A stretch of 64,000 bases of DNA from Hyphomicrobiales bacterium (GCA_900465915.1 UBKJ01000004.1:80333-144332); one strand, 5' to 3'. Positions 18,745-28,995 are shown, counted from the stretch's first letter. The notes: generated by a model from the sequence alone, not told the origin. Translations and numbers: made by a program.

Positions 18745-20178
18745 TCAGGCCAGCGTATAGGCCGTCTTGACCGTAGTGTAGAACTCGGCGGCGTAGCGGC
18801 CCTGCTCGCGCGGGCCGTAGCTGGAGCCCTTGCGGCCGCCGAAGGGCACGTGGAAATCCACGCCCGCCGTCGGCAGGTTGACCATCACCATGCCCGCTTC
18901 CGCATTGCGCTTGAAATGGGTGGCGTATTTGAGGCTGGTCGTGCAGATGCCCGCCGACAGGCCGAACTGGGTGTCGTTGGCGGTGGCAAGCGCCTCGTCG
19001 TAATCCTTGACCCGGATGACGGCGGCGACGGGACCGAAGATTTCCTCGCGGCTGATGCGCATCCGGTTGTCGGCCTCGGTGAACAGCGCCGGCTGGAGAT
19101 AGAAGCCCGGCGTCTCGCGGTTGAGGCGCTCGCCGCCGAAGGCGAGCTTCGCGCCTTCCTTGCGGCCGATCTCGATGTAATCCATGTCCTGCTTGAGCTG
19201 GCTTTCGTCCACCACCGGGCCGATATGCGTGCCGGCCTTGAGCGCGTCGTCGACCACGACCGTCTTGAGCTTCTCGATCATCGCCGCCACGAACTTGTCA
19301 TGGATACCTTCCGTCACGATGATGCGCGAGGAAGCCGTGCAGCGCTGGCCGGTGGAGAAGAAGGACGAGTTGACGACCGATTCCACCGCCACGTTGAGGT
19401 CGGCGTCGTCGAGCACCACGACCGGGTTCTTGCCGCCCATTTCGAGCTGGAAGCGGCGGTTATGCTCGATGGAGGCGGCGGCCACGCGCTTGCCGGTGCC
19501 GGTGGAGCCGGTGAAGGTGATGGCGTTGACGTCGGCGCTGTCGAGGATGGTCTGGCCGACCACCGAGCCCTTGCCCATGACGAGGTTCAGCACGCCCTTG
19601 GGCAGGCCGGCGCGGTGCAGGATATCGACGATGGCCCAGGAGCAGCCCGGCACGAGGTCGGCCGGCTTGAAGACGACGGTGTTGCCGTAGCAGAGCGCCG
19701 GCGCGATCTTCCATGCGGGAATGGCGATGGGGAAGTTCCACGGCGTGATGATGCCCACGACGCCGACCGGCTCGCGGGTGATCTCGACGCCGATGCCTGG
19801 ACGCGCGGAGGGCAGCACTTCGCCCGCCAGACGCAAGGCTTCTCCGGCGAAGAAGTCGAAGATCTGGCTGGCGCGGATCGTCTCGCCGATGCCCTCGGCC
19901 AGCGTCTTGCCTTCCTCGCGCGACAGCAGGCGGCCCAGCTCGTCCTTGCGGGCGAGGATTTCGTCGGCCGTCTTGCGCAGGATGGCGTGGCGCTCCAGAA
20001 TGCCCGAACGCGACCAGGCCGGGAAAGCGGCCTTGGCGGCGGCGATGGCCGCCTTGGTGTCCTCGGCGGTGGCGCGCGCGTAAGCGCCCACGACGTCGTT
20101 GGTGTCGGACGGGTTGATGTTGGCGACGCCGTCGCCGCCCACCCATTCGCCCGCGATCAGGTTCTGATGAATCGTCAT
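18745..20178 (-). CDS. aldehyde dehydrogenase family protein, possibly 2,5-dioxovalerate (ketoglutarate semialdehyde) dehydrogenase
   Basis: NAD(P)-dependent aldehyde dehydrogenase, 477 residues. Conserved ITPWNFP (cofactor/substrate tunnel), ITFTGSTGTGK (dinucleotide binding), LEMGGKNP with the general-base Glu and FFSTGQRCTASSR with the catalytic Cys. The GQRCTASSR context is common in alpha-ketoglutaric semialdehyde dehydrogenases of sugar-acid pathways; this substrate is inferred, not shown. A palindrome just upstream and the LacI-type gene next to it suggest a locally regulated unit. Confidence 0.88.
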   Translation of the reverse strand: MTIHQNLIAGEWVGGDGVANINPSDTNDVVGAYARATAEDTKAAIAAAKAAFPAWSRSGILERHAILRKTADEILARKDELGRLLSREEGKTLAEGIGETIRASQIFDFFAGEALRLAGEVLPSARPGIGVEITREPVGVVGIITPWNFPIAIPAWKIAPALCYGNTVVFKPADLVPGCSWAIVDILHRAGLPKGVLNLVMGKGSVVGQTILDSADVNAITFTGSTGTGKRVAAASIEHNRRFQLEMGGKNPVVVLDDADLNVAVESVVNSSFFSTGQRCTASSRIIVTEGIHDKFVAAMIEKLKTVVVDDALKAGTHIGPVVDESQLKQDMDYIEIGRKEGAKLAFGGERLNRETPGFYLQPALFTEADNRMRISREEIFGPVAAVIRVKDYDEALATANDTQFGLSAGICTTSLKYATHFKRNAEAGMVMVNLPTAGVDFHVPFGGRKGSSYGPREQGRYAAEFYTTVKTAYTLA

Positions 20179-20195
20179 GTGAAACTCTCCCGGCG

Positions 20196-20207
20196 TCCGT
20201 TAACGGA
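20196..20207. promoter_or_regulatory. 12-bp palindrome upstream of the aldehyde dehydrogenase, candidate operator
   Basis: tccgttaacgga is a perfect palindrome located 18 bases before the dehydrogenase start. LacI-family regulators bind short palindromes, and a LacI-type gene is the next one upstream, so this is a plausible target. No experimental or comparative support here. Confidence 0.35.
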
Positions 20208-20323
20208 ACGCGGCGCCGACGGCCGCGCCCTTCCTGACATACGGCCACCCTCTTCGACCATCGACGGCCGAATTGCAAGACGCCATTGCGCGAGAAGGGC
20301 AAAAAGCCGGGCTTGGGCGCGTT

Positions 20324-21343
20324 TCAGCGCGCCGGTCCCGACGACTGGCGGATGACGAGCCGGTAGGCGATGCGGCGCGACGGCGAGGTTCCGCCGGTCT
20401 CGATCTGGTTCAGAAGCATGTCGGCGGCGGCGCGCGTCATCTCGAAGATCGGCTGGCGCACCGTGGTGATCTGCGGCGACACCATGCTGGCGATGGCGCT
20501 GTCGTCGAAGCCGACGACGGTGAGGTCCTCCGGCACGGCGATGGCGCGCTCATGGGCGAGCTGGATCACCGCCGCCGCCATGTCGTCGTTGGAGGCGAAG
20601 ATCGCCGTGGGCCGGTCCTCCAGCGCGAGCAGCGTCCTGCCGGCGGCGAGCCCGCTCGCGAAGCTGAAGCCGCCCTGCGCCTCGTAATCCGCCCGCCGGG
20701 CGATCCCCGCCCGCTCCAGCGCCCGGCGATAGCCGGACAGCCGCAATTGCGCCGAGCAATGCGTCGGGTCGCCGACGATGATGGCGATGCGGCGATGGCC
20801 GAGCCGGACCAGATAGCCCATCAGCTCCATCGTCGCCGCCTCGTCGTCGATGGTGACGCTGTCGGTCGGATGCACGTTCACGTCGCCCGCCACGCGGGCG
20901 AAGGGCATGACCGAGGCGGTCAATTCCTGGAGAATCTCGGGGTCGTCCGACATGGGCGGCGTGACGATGATGCCGTCGAGGCCGGACACATGCGCCGTCT
21001 CGATCAGCGCGCCGCGGATGTCGGCGCGGTTCTCGACCGGAAAGATCAGGAGGCGGTAGCGCGTGCCGCGCAGGCGCTCCAGCGCGCCCATCTGCAATTC
21101 GGTGACGTAGCTGGAGCTCGGGTTCTCGAAGAAAAGGCCGATCAGGTGCGAGCGGCGCTCGACCAGGTTGCGCGCCGCCGCGTTGGGGCGATAGCGCAGC
21201 GCCGTTCCCGCCTGCCGGACTTTTTCGCGGATCTCCTCGCGCACGTTGGGGGCGTCGTTGAAGACGCGCGACACGGTCTTGATCGACACGCCCGCCAGAC
21301 GCGCCACGTCGTGGATCGTCGCTCTTTTTCCGGTCGCAGCCAT
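20324..21343 (-). CDS. LacI-family transcriptional regulator
   Basis: 339 residues. The N-terminal helix-turn-helix reads TIHDVARLAGVSIKTVSRVFN (about residues 9-29) with the hinge RPNAAARNL, followed by a periplasmic-binding-protein-like ligand domain with LIGLFFENPSSSYVTELQMG, a DGIIVTPP segment, and FASNDDMAAAVIQLA. Ligand unknown; a sugar or sugar acid is usual. It is upstream of and co-oriented with the aldehyde dehydrogenase, 145 bases apart, and probably controls it. Confidence 0.9.
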   Translation of the reverse strand: MAATGKRATIHDVARLAGVSIKTVSRVFNDAPNVREEIREKVRQAGTALRYRPNAAARNLVERRSHLIGLFFENPSSSYVTELQMGALERLRGTRYRLLIFPVENRADIRGALIETAHVSGLDGIIVTPPMSDDPEILQELTASVMPFARVAGDVNVHPTDSVTIDDEAATMELMGYLVRLGHRRIAIIVGDPTHCSAQLRLSGYRRALERAGIARRADYEAQGGFSFASGLAAGRTLLALEDRPTAIFASNDDMAAAVIQLAHERAIAVPEDLTVVGFDDSAIASMVSPQITTVRQPIFEMTRAAADMLLNQIETGGTSPSRRIAYRLVIRQSSGPAR

Positions 21344-21483
21344 GGCGAGCTCGTCGTTCCTCCCGTCTCCATGCGCTTTTTTTGCGCCGCATTCCCGCGG
21401 CGCCGGATGTTTTCATCCCGCTGCAAGATGCTCTAGCGCGTTTGGAGCGCAAGGAAAAGGGTCCGGCCCCGGCCGGCGGCGGC

Positions 21484-22995
21484 TCAGCCGGCGCGCAGGT
21501 CGACCATATAGGCGTCGAGCGCCGCCGCTTCCTGCGCGGAGAAGCGCAGGCCCAGCTTGGTGCGCCGCCACAAGACGTCCTCGGCCGTGCGCGCCCATTC
21601 ATAGGCGACGAGATAGCGCAATTCGGCCTCGTAGAGGTCGGCGCCGAAGCGGCGGCCGAGATCGGCGGGCGTTTTGGCCCGGTCGAGCACGAAGCGCGCC
21701 CGCGCGCCGTATTGGCGGAAAAGGCGGCGGAGATGGCGCGGGTCCAGCCCCGGATAGGCCTTTTGCAGCGCCTCGACCTTGCGCTCGAAATCGCCGGCGG
21801 GGAACTCGCCGCCCGGCAGCGCCGCCTTGTGCGTCCACGGCGCGCCCCGGCGGCCGAGATGGCGCTCGACGCGCTCCAGCATGTGCTCGGCCAGCCGGCG
21901 GGCGGTGGTGAGCTTGCCGCCGAAGACGCTGATCAGCGGGGCCAGTCCGGCCGGCGCGTCCTCCTTCAAAACATAGTCGCGGGTGGCGGATTGCGCCCTA
22001 GCGGCGCCGTCGTCATAGAGCGGCCGCACGCCGGAATAGGCCCAGACCACGTCGCCGCGCCGCACCGGGGCGCGGAAATATTCGCTGGCCGCGGCGCAGA
22101 GATAATCCGTCTCGGCGTCGGTGATGGCGACGTCGGCCGGGTCGCCGGCATAGTCGCGGTCGGTGGTGCCGATGAGGGTGAAATCGTCCTCGTAGGGGAT
22201 GGCGAAGACGATGCGCCCGTCATGGTTCTGGAAGATATAGGCGCGCGGATCGGAGAATTTGCGCCGCACCACGATATGGCTGCCCTGCACCAGCCGGATA
22301 TTATGCGGCGCGCGGCCGCCCTCGATCCGGCGCAGCACGCGGTCGACCCAGGGGCCGGCGGCGTTGATGAGGAGGCGGGCGCGGATTTCCTCGCTTTCCC
22401 CGGTCTCGGCGTCCGCAAGCGTGACGGTCCAGCCGTCGCGGTCGCGTCGCGCCGCCGTCATGCCGGCGCGGGTGCGGATGGTGGCGCCGCGGTCGGCGGC
22501 GTCGCGGGCGGTCAGCGCCACGAAGCGGGCGTCGTCCACCCGGCAATCGGAATATTCGAAGGCGCGGGTGAAAAGCGGCTGCAGGGGCGCCGCGGCGCGG
22601 TCGGCGCGCATGTCCAGCACCGTGGTGGGCGGCAGGCGCTTGCGGCCGCCGATATGGTCGTAGAGGAACAGGCCGAGCCGCAGCAGCCAGGCCGGCCGCC
22701 GCCCGCCCTTGTGATAGGGCAGCACGAAGCGCATCGGATGCACGATATGGGGCGCCGTCGCCCACAGCACCTCGCGCTCCTTGAGGGCCTCGCGCACGAG
22801 GCGAAACTCGAAACGCTCCAGATAGCGCAGGCCGCCATGGATCAGCTTGGTGGCGCGCGAGGAGGTGCCGCTCGCCAGGTCGCCCATCTCGGCCAGCGCC
22901 ACCGAGAAGCCACGCCCGGCGGCGTCGCGCGCCACGCCGCAGCCGTTGACGCCGCCGCCGATGACGAAAATGTCGAAGATCTTTTCCTGCGTCAT
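21484..22995 (-). CDS. glpD: aerobic glycerol-3-phosphate dehydrogenase
   Basis: Membrane-associated FAD enzyme oxidising sn-glycerol-3-phosphate to dihydroxyacetone phosphate and passing electrons to ubiquinone; 503 residues. FAD motif DIFVIGGGVNGCGVARDAAGR at residues 8-28, then SGTSSRATKLIHGGLRYLE and the C-terminal domain with FGGKLTTARRLAE. Downstream of a DeoR-type regulator on the same strand, with three direct CGAAA repeats in the intergenic region. Confidence 0.95.
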   Translation of the reverse strand: MTQEKIFDIFVIGGGVNGCGVARDAAGRGFSVALAEMGDLASGTSSRATKLIHGGLRYLERFEFRLVREALKEREVLWATAPHIVHPMRFVLPYHKGGRRPAWLLRLGLFLYDHIGGRKRLPPTTVLDMRADRAAAPLQPLFTRAFEYSDCRVDDARFVALTARDAADRGATIRTRAGMTAARRDRDGWTVTLADAETGESEEIRARLLINAAGPWVDRVLRRIEGGRAPHNIRLVQGSHIVVRRKFSDPRAYIFQNHDGRIVFAIPYEDDFTLIGTTDRDYAGDPADVAITDAETDYLCAAASEYFRAPVRRGDVVWAYSGVRPLYDDGAARAQSATRDYVLKEDAPAGLAPLISVFGGKLTTARRLAEHMLERVERHLGRRGAPWTHKAALPGGEFPAGDFERKVEALQKAYPGLDPRHLRRLFRQYGARARFVLDRAKTPADLGRRFGADLYEAELRYLVAYEWARTAEDVLWRRTKLGLRFSAQEAAALDAYMVDLRAG

Positions 22996-23053
22996 GCCAC
23001 GCCCCGCGGTTCGAGTCCTCCCGTCCCGCAGAGCGAATAGCGTTTCCGCAATC

Positions 23054-23080
23054 CGAAATCAATACGAAAATAAAACGAAA
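23054..23080. promoter_or_regulatory. three direct repeats (11-bp period) upstream of glpD, candidate GlpR operator
   Basis: CGAAA occurs at 23054, 23065 and 23076, exactly 11 bases apart, in the A/T-rich gap between the regulator gene and glpD. Direct repeats with one-helical-turn spacing fit DeoR-family regulators, several of which bind TTTCG/CGAAA-type half-sites. Confidence 0.5.
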
Positions 23081-23884
23081 CTAATTCGCGCCTGTATCGC
23101 TTTCGTTTTCCGGCTCATCCCCGGCCAGGGTTTCGATCAGCTCGACGTCATGCGCGGCGCAGAGCGCGCGCAGGCGCTCGGAGGGGCAGCGGTCGGTGAT
23201 GAAGGTTCCGATCTGCGACAGATGCGCGAGGCGCACCGGCGCGGTGCGGCGCATCTTGCCCGAATCCGCCACCAGCACCACATGGCGCGCATTGGCGATG
23301 ATAGCCTGCGCCACCTTCACCTCGCGGAAGTCGAAATCGAGCAGCGCGCCGTCCTCGTCGATGGCCGAGGCGCCGATGACGGCGTAATCGACCTTGAACT
23401 GGCGGATGAAATCCACCGCCGCCTCGCCCACCACGCCGCCGTCGGAGGCGCGCACCACGCCGCCGGCGATCACCACCTCCATGGCCGGATAGGGGCGCAG
23501 CGTGTTGGCGACGTTGATGTTGTTGGTGATGACCATCAGCCGGCCGTGGTCGACCAGCGCCTCGGCCACCGCCTCGGTGGTGGTGCCGATATTGATGAAC
23601 AGCGACGCGCCCTCGGGAATGATGGATGCCGCCGCCCTGCCGATCGACTGCTTCTCGCGCGCGGCCAGCCCGCGCCGGGCCTGGTATTCCATGTTCTCGA
23701 CGCCGGAGGGATAGAGCGCGCCGCCATGGACGCGGCGCAGCAGCCGCGCCCGGCACAGGTCGTTGAGGTCCTTGCGCACCGTCTGCGGCGACACGTCGAA
23801 GGCGGCGGCGAGGTCGTCGACCAGCACCTGCCCCTGCCGGCGGGCCAGTTCCAGGATTGCGTTGTGGCGAGGGGAAAGCTGCAT
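23081..23884 (-). CDS. DeoR/GlpR-family transcriptional regulator, probable glycerol-3-phosphate repressor
   Basis: 267 residues. The DeoR winged-helix signature spans RQGQVLVDDLAAAFDVSPQT and LLRRVHGGA (about residues 16-57); the sensor domain has FINIGTTTEAVAEAL, a typical phosphosugar-binding loop, and GASAIDEDGALLDFD. Lies upstream of glpD on the same strand, 85 bases apart, so GlpR is the likely role. Its C-terminal tail is acidic. Confidence 0.88.
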   Translation of the reverse strand: MQLSPRHNAILELARRQGQVLVDDLAAAFDVSPQTVRKDLNDLCRARLLRRVHGGALYPSGVENMEYQARRGLAAREKQSIGRAAASIIPEGASLFINIGTTTEAVAEALVDHGRLMVITNNINVANTLRPYPAMEVVIAGGVVRASDGGVVGEAAVDFIRQFKVDYAVIGASAIDEDGALLDFDFREVKVAQAIIANARHVVLVADSGKMRRTAPVRLAHLSQIGTFITDRCPSERLRALCAAHDVELIETLAGDEPENESDTGAN

Positions 23885-24117
23885 GATTCATCCGGTCGTT
23901 GGCATGGACCGGCAGAGAAAACCAGAACGCCGCCCAGCACAAGCGGGATTCCGGCGCAGGACGCGTCTCGACGAGATCGCCGCAAGCAGAAAATCGGGAA
24001 AAGCCTGTCGGGGATTTCGGACGCGTTTCGATGCGCAATCGGGCCGCGCGCCAAAAAGCGAAATATGGGACTTGGCCATATTTTACGGGATAGTCAGGAA
24101 ATATCAGGGAGTTAGAC

Positions 24118-24194
24118 TGGTCGGAGTGAGAGGATTCGAACCTCCGACCCCCTCGTCCCGAACGAGGTGCGCTACCAGGCTGCGCTACACTCCG
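24118..24194 (-). tRNA. tRNA-Pro (anticodon CGG)
   Basis: Read on the minus strand it gives a 77-base cloverleaf: acceptor CGGAGTG paired with CACTCCG, D-arm GCGCAGCCTGGTAGCGC, anticodon stem CCTCG/CGAGG with loop TTCGGGA (anticodon CGG), T-arm GGAGGTTCGAATCCTC, discriminator A and an encoded CCA (24118-24120). Confidence 0.96.
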
Positions 24195-24274
24195 TGACCA
24201 GTGAGGCGGCTTATAGCGTCCCGGATTTCAAGCCGCAAGAGCGTCGCCGGATTTTTTTGCACTTATCTGCGCAT

Positions 24275-25123
24275 TTACGGCCGGCCCGGAAAAGGCCCCG
24301 CGCCATAGGCGATGAAATGCGGATTGCGGAAGCCGGAAAGGCCGCCGCGCGCGCCATAGACGAGCGGCTTTCCGTCCGGCGTGGCGGTCATGCCGCCGGC
24401 GGCGCGCAGCACCGCGTCGCCCGCCGCCGTGTCCCATTCCATGGTCGGGCCGAAGCGCGGATAGATGTCGGCCTCGCCGCGCGCGATCAGGCAGAATTTC
24501 AGCGACGAGCCGACCGAGACGCAACCGGCGATCCGCATGCCGTCGAGATAGGCCTGCGTCTCCGGCGTGGCGTGGGAGCGGCTCGCCACCGCCACCCATT
24601 CGGCGCCGGGTTTTCGCGCGGCCACGGCGCGGCGCGAAACCACGGCGTGGGCGGGCGAGACCAGCGCCTCCTCCGCCCCGTCCGGACCGCCGGAGAACAG
24701 CAATCCCCGCGCCGGCGCATAGACCACGCCGGCCACCGGCGCGCCGTCCTCGATCAAGGCGATGTTGACGGTGAAGTCGCCGTTGCGGTCGAGGAATTCG
24801 CGCGTGCCGTCGAGCGGGTCGACCAGCAGGAATTTTCGGCCGAGATCCTGCGGCAGGCGGCCGGCGGCGACCTCTTCCTCCGCCACGACTGGCAGGTCGG
24901 GGAAGGTTTCGGCCAGCGCCGCCAGGACGATCGCCTCGGCGGCGTGGTCGGCCTCGGTCACCGGCGACTGGTCGGATTTGCGCGTCACCGCGCAGCCCGC
25001 CTCGTAATGGCGCATGATCGCGTCGCCGGCCGCAAGCGCCGCACGCTCCAGCACGGCGGGAAGCGTCTCGCCGTTTCGCGCCACGCGGGCCAGGGTTTCA
25101 GATCGACCAGGAATCACTGCCAT
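24275..25123 (-). CDS. cysQ: 3'(2'),5'-bisphosphate nucleotidase
   Basis: Inositol-monophosphatase-fold phosphatase that removes the 3'-phosphate from PAP/PAPS, preventing build-up of these compounds in sulfur assimilation; 282 residues. Metal-binding motifs: [11 protein letters not shown] with VVAEEE (about residue 80), DPLDGTREF, and the C-terminal [12 protein letters not shown]. It starts 26 bases inside the 3' end of cysNC, so the genes are translationally linked and belong to one operon, which favours CysQ over a general inositol phosphatase. Confidence 0.9.
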   Translation of the reverse strand: MAVIPGRSETLARVARNGETLPAVLERAALAAGDAIMRHYEAGCAVTRKSDQSPVTEADHAAEAIVLAALAETFPDLPVVAEEEVAAGRLPQDLGRKFLLVDPLDGTREFLDRNGDFTVNIALIEDGAPVAGVVYAPARGLLFSGGPDGAEEALVSPAHAVVSRRAVAARKPGAEWVAVASRSHATPETQAYLDGMRIAGCVSVGSSLKFCLIARGEADIYPRFGPTMEWDTAAGDAVLRAAGGMTATPDGKPLVYGARGGLSGFRNPHFIAYGAGPFPGRP

Positions 25124-27032
25124 AACTGCCGATGATACCGCGCCCGGTCAGATATTGCTCCACCTCCGTGACGATTTCGTCGACGTCGCGGCCGGCGGTG
25201 CGCAGGCGCAATTCCGGGTTCTCCGGCGCCTCATAGGGCGAATCGAGGCCGGTGAAGGCCGGGATCTCGCCGCGCAGCGCGCGCTGGTAGAGGCCCTTGG
25301 GGTCGCGCGCCATGCATTCCTCCAGCGGCGTGTCGACGAAGATTTCGTGGAAGTCGCCTTCGGGCAAAAGGGCCCGCACGCGGTCGCGCTCGGCCCGGAA
25401 GGGCGAGATGAAGGACACCAGCACGATCAGCCCGGCGTCGGCCATCAGCCGCGCCACCTCGCCGACGCGGCGGATGTTCTCGGCGCGGTCCTCGTCCGAG
25501 AAACCGAGATCGCTGTTGAGGCCGTGGCGGACATTGTCGCCGTCGAGCAGATAGGTGTGCTTGCCGAGCGCGTGCAGGCGCTGCTCCAGCCGGTTGGCGA
25601 CGGTCGACTTGCCCGAGGCCGACAGGCCGGTGAACCACAGCACCGCCGGGGTCTGGAACTTCTGCGCCGCGCGCGCCGCGCGGTCGATGTCGAGCGCGTG
25701 CGGGTGCACGTTGGTGGCCTGGCGCAGCGCGCCGGCGATCATGCCGGCGCCGACCGTGGCGTTGCTGAGCCGGTCGACCAGGATGAAGGCGCCCGTGGCG
25801 CGGTTGTCGGCATAGGCGTCGAAGACGATCGGGTCGCCGGTCTGCAGGCGGCAGCGGCCGATCTCGTTGAGGTCGAGCCGCTCCGCCGGCGCGCGCTCGA
25901 AAGTGTCGACGTCGGTGCGGTGGTCGATGGCCGTGACGGTCACGGGCGTCTGGTCGGTCTCGGTGCGCAGCAGGTAGGAGCGGCCGGGCCGCAGCGGCTC
26001 CTCGCCGAACCAGACGACGTCGGCGGAAAGGCGGTCGGCCAGTTCGGGCCGCGCCTCGGCCCCGACCAGCATGTCGCCGCGCGAGACCTCGATCTCGTCC
26101 TCCAGCACCAGCGTCACCGCCTCGCCCTCGCCGGCGCGCGGCAGGTCGCCGTCATGGGTGACGATGCGCCTGATCCGCGACGGCTTGCCGGACTTGGCCG
26201 CCACCACCGTCTCGCCGACGGCGATCGAGCCGGAGGCGACCGTGCCGGCGAAGCCGCGGAAATCCAGGTTGGGCCGGTTGACATATTGCACCGGCAGGCG
26301 GAACGGCCGCGTCGCCGCCTGCGCGTCGATGCGCACGGTCTCGAGATGCTCGAGGAGATGCGGCCCATCATACCAGGGCAGGCGCGGCGAGCGCGTCGTG
26401 ACGTTGTCGCCGAAGCGGGCCGAAAGCGGGATCGGCTGGATGCTGGAGAAGCCCAGGTCCTTGGCCAGCGCGCGATAGTCGGCGACGATGCGGTCGAAGA
26501 CCTCTTGCGAGAAATCGACCAGGTCGATCTTGTTGACCGCCAGCACGATGTGGCGGATGCCGAGCGCCGAGGCGATGAAGGAATGGCGGCGCGTCTGGGT
26601 CAGCACGCCCTGGCGCGCGTCGATCAGCACCACGGCGAGGTCGGCGGTGGAGGCGCCGGTGGCCATGTTGCGGGTATATTGCGCGTGGCCTGGCGTGTCG
26701 GCGACGATGAATTTGCGCCGCGGCGTCGAGAAAAAGCGATAGGCGACGTCGATGGTGATGCCCTGCTCGCGCTCGGCCTCCAGCCCGTCGACCAGCAGCG
26801 CGAAGTCGAAATCGTCGTCGGTGGTTCCGAACTTGCGGCTGTCGTTCCTGAGCGAGGCGAGCTGATCCTCGAAGATCAGCTTGGTGTCGTAGAGAAGCCG
26901 GCCGATCAGCGTCGACTTGCCGTCGTCGACCGAGCCGCAGGTGAGGAAGCGCAGCAGCGTCTTGCGCTCCTGCTCGGCGAGGAACTGGGCGACCGTGTCG
27001 CTGGCGGCGAAGGATTTGCTCACGGCGTTCAT
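25098..27032 (-). CDS. cysNC: bifunctional sulfate adenylyltransferase subunit 1 / APS kinase
   Basis: 644 residues. The N-terminal GTPase (CysN) drives APS formation with CysD: P-loop [10 protein letters not shown] near residue 33, switch [18 protein letters not shown]. It is followed by two beta-barrel domains. The C-terminal 180 residues are APS kinase (CysC): [27 protein letters not shown] and the [13 protein letters not shown] segment, making PAPS from APS. The ATG at 27032 shares a base with the cysD stop (TGATG). The fusion is the form usual in rhizobia. Confidence 0.95.
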   Translation of the reverse strand: MNAVSKSFAASDTVAQFLAEQERKTLLRFLTCGSVDDGKSTLIGRLLYDTKLIFEDQLASLRNDSRKFGTTDDDFDFALLVDGLEAEREQGITIDVAYRFFSTPRRKFIVADTPGHAQYTRNMATGASTADLAVVLIDARQGVLTQTRRHSFIASALGIRHIVLAVNKIDLVDFSQEVFDRIVADYRALAKDLGFSSIQPIPLSARFGDNVTTRSPRLPWYDGPHLLEHLETVRIDAQAATRPFRLPVQYVNRPNLDFRGFAGTVASGSIAVGETVVAAKSGKPSRIRRIVTHDGDLPRAGEGEAVTLVLEDEIEVSRGDMLVGAEARPELADRLSADVVWFGEEPLRPGRSYLLRTETDQTPVTVTAIDHRTDVDTFERAPAERLDLNEIGRCRLQTGDPIVFDAYADNRATGAFILVDRLSNATVGAGMIAGALRQATNVHPHALDIDRAARAAQKFQTPAVLWFTGLSASGKSTVANRLEQRLHALGKHTYLLDGDNVRHGLNSDLGFSDEDRAENIRRVGEVARLMADAGLIVLVSFISPFRAERDRVRALLPEGDFHEIFVDTPLEECMARDPKGLYQRALRGEIPAFTGLDSPYEAPENPELRLRTAGRDVDEIVTEVEQYLTGRGIIGSYGSDSWSI

Positions 27033-27952
27033 CAGAAATAGCCCTCGCGCTTCTTCTTCTCCATCGAGCCGGCCTCGTCGCGGTCGATGGCGCGGCCCTG
27101 CCGCTCGGAGGTGCGGGCGACCAGCATCTCCTCGACGATGTCGGACAGCGTGGCGGCGTCGGATTCGATGGCGCCGGTCAGCGGATAGCAGCCGAGCGTG
27201 CGGAAGCGCACCAGCCGCTCCTCCGCCTTCTCGCCGGGAAGCAGCGTCATGCGGTCGTCGTCGAGCTTGATCAGCATGCCGTCGCGCTCCACCACCGGGC
27301 GGCGGGCGGCGAAATAGAGCGGCACGATGGGGATGTTCTCCTGCAGGATATATTGCCAGATGTCGAGCTCGGTCCAGTTGGACAGCGGGAAGACGCGGAT
27401 CGACTCGCCCTTGCCGATGCGGGTGTTGTAGATCTTCCACATTTCCGGGCGCTGGTTCTTGGGGTCCCAGCCGTGGCGGGCGTTGCGGAAGGAGAAGATG
27501 CGCTCCTTGGCGCGGGATTTCTCCTCGTCGCGCCGCGCGCCGCCGAAGGCGGCGTCGAACTTGTATTTGTCGAGCGCCTGGCGCAGCGCCACCGTCTTCA
27601 TCACATGGGTGTGGACGTTGGAGCCGTGGGTGAAGGGGCCTACGCCGTCGCGCACGCCGTCCTCGTTGACATGGACCAGAAGCTCGAAGCCTTTTTCGCG
27701 CGCCTGGGCGTCGCGGAACTCGATCATCTCGCGGAATTTCCACGTCGTGTCGACATGCAGGAACGGAAAGGGCGGCGGGGCCGGATAGAAGGCCTTCATC
27801 GCCAGATGCATCATGACGGAGGAATCCTTGCCCACCGAATAGAGCATCACCGGGTTGGAGAAGGTCGCCGCGACCTCGCGGAAGATATGGATGGCCTCGG
27901 CCTCGAGACGCTGGAGATGCGTGAGGTTTCTGGTCAGCGAAGCATGATGCAC
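27032..27952 (-). CDS. cysD: sulfate adenylyltransferase subunit 2
   Basis: ATP sulfurylase catalytic subunit, 306 residues. PP-loop [18 protein letters not shown] near residue 42, [18 protein letters not shown], and [17 protein letters not shown] are standard. The likely start is GTG at 27952, preceded by GGGAG at seven bases; no suitable ATG exists before the conserved [18 protein letters not shown], and the longer in-frame reading from 28213 has no family similarity. First gene of cysD-cysNC-cysQ. Confidence 0.93.
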   Translation of the reverse strand: MHHASLTRNLTHLQRLEAEAIHIFREVAATFSNPVMLYSVGKDSSVMMHLAMKAFYPAPPPFPFLHVDTTWKFREMIEFRDAQAREKGFELLVHVNEDGVRDGVGPFTHGSNVHTHVMKTVALRQALDKYKFDAAFGGARRDEEKSRAKERIFSFRNARHGWDPKNQRPEMWKIYNTRIGKGESIRVFPLSNWTELDIWQYILQENIPIVPLYFAARRPVVERDGMLIKLDDDRMTLLPGEKAEERLVRFRTLGCYPLTGAIESDAATLSDIVEEMLVARTSERQGRAIDRDEAGSMEKKKREGYF

Positions 27953-28166
27953 GATGGTTCTCCCGCCGCCCGGACAGGCCGGCGGAGGGAAGCCCGGCCG
28001 GCGCTGGCGACATGTGTCACAGTGGCCGCATTGTCGTGAAAGCGCGGGCGAAAGGAAAAGAACGCTATGGCGAATTGTTCGGGGGCCGGGTGAAAACGTG
28101 CCCCTGGAAAGCCGTGGCCGGGAACAAACTTGCGCGGGCGCGGAAAGCCGCGGGAGATGAAATAGA

Positions 28167-28190
28167 CTATAGAATTTGTAGAATATTTTC
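28167..28190. promoter_or_regulatory. A/T-rich motif upstream of cysD, similar to one upstream of cysG
   Basis: ctatagaatttgtagaatat followed by tttc matches, in 18 of 24 positions, the minus-strand reading of 39521-39544 upstream of cysG. Both sites sit in the promoter regions of sulfur-assimilation operons, so a shared regulator (CysB-like or other) is possible. Base composition alone could explain part of the match. Confidence 0.3.
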
Positions 28191-28234
28191 AAGGGGAAAG
28201 GCGTCCCGGACAAACCGCGGGACGGAAAGCCGGC

Positions 28235-28942
28235 CTAGAGCAGGCCGAAGGTGCGCGCCTTGGCCACCGCCTGCACCTTGTTGACGGCGACGAGCTTGGA
28301 CAGCACATTGCCGATGTGGAAATTGACGGTGCGGGTGGAGATGTTGAGGATGGCGCCGATGATCTCGGCGGTCTTGCCCTCGCTGGTCCAGCGCAGGATC
28401 TCGCGCTCGCGCGTGGTGAGGTTGATCTCGGCCACGCAATTGATGCGCGGGACGTCGACATGCTCGTACATGGCCAGATGCACCAGATTGGCCAGCATGC
28501 GCAGATGCGGGCGCAGCATGGCCAGCTCGCCCGCGGTGAAATCCGGCTCGCCGCGCAGCAGCGTCAAGACGCCGTGCACGCCCTGCGCCGCCCAGGAGGA
28601 TTGCGAGATCGCGGCGCGCAGGCCGAACTCGCGCGCGTCGGCCCAGAGCTGCGGCGCCTCGGCGAAAAGTTTTTGCGACCAGACCAGCGGCTCGACGCTG
28701 TTGGCGGCGCGGCGGAGCACCGGGTCGGTCTCGGCGTGCTTGCGCGCGGCGTAACGCTCCTTCCAGCCCGCCGGCATGTGCTCGAACCGCAGCCGCTTGG
28801 CCGCGCCGTTCAGCGACGGCACGCAGATGACGTAGGAGACGTGATCGAAGCCCAGAGACCGGGCGTGATCCCTGACCAGGGCCGACAGTTGCTCCGCGCT
28901 CTCGCTGGATTGCGCGTTTTCATAAAAATCATCCCATTTCAT
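28235..28942 (-). CDS. LuxR-family regulator with autoinducer-binding domain (LuxR solo)
   Basis: 235 residues: N-terminal autoinducer-binding domain and C-terminal GerE-type helix-turn-helix (LTTREREILRWTSEGKTAEI, then ISTRTVNFHIGNVLSKL). The ligand-domain residues corresponding to TraR Trp57, Tyr61, Asp70 and Trp85 can be seen in GWKERYA, TDPVL and PLVWSQ, so N-acyl-homoserine-lactone binding is plausible. No luxI-type synthase is in the window. The start at 28942 (MKWDDFYENAQ) follows GGGA; an in-frame extension to 29095 lies in the A/T-rich promoter region and is rejected. Confidence 0.88.
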   Translation of the reverse strand: MKWDDFYENAQSSESAEQLSALVRDHARSLGFDHVSYVICVPSLNGAAKRLRFEHMPAGWKERYAARKHAETDPVLRRAANSVEPLVWSQKLFAEAPQLWADAREFGLRAAISQSSWAAQGVHGVLTLLRGEPDFTAGELAMLRPHLRMLANLVHLAMYEHVDVPRINCVAEINLTTREREILRWTSEGKTAEIIGAILNISTRTVNFHIGNVLSKLVAVNKVQAVAKARTFGLL

Positions 28943-28995
28943 TGCTGAAATCCCGTTTTGAAAAGCAGTAGAAGCAACGCTGTTACATGATTTCC

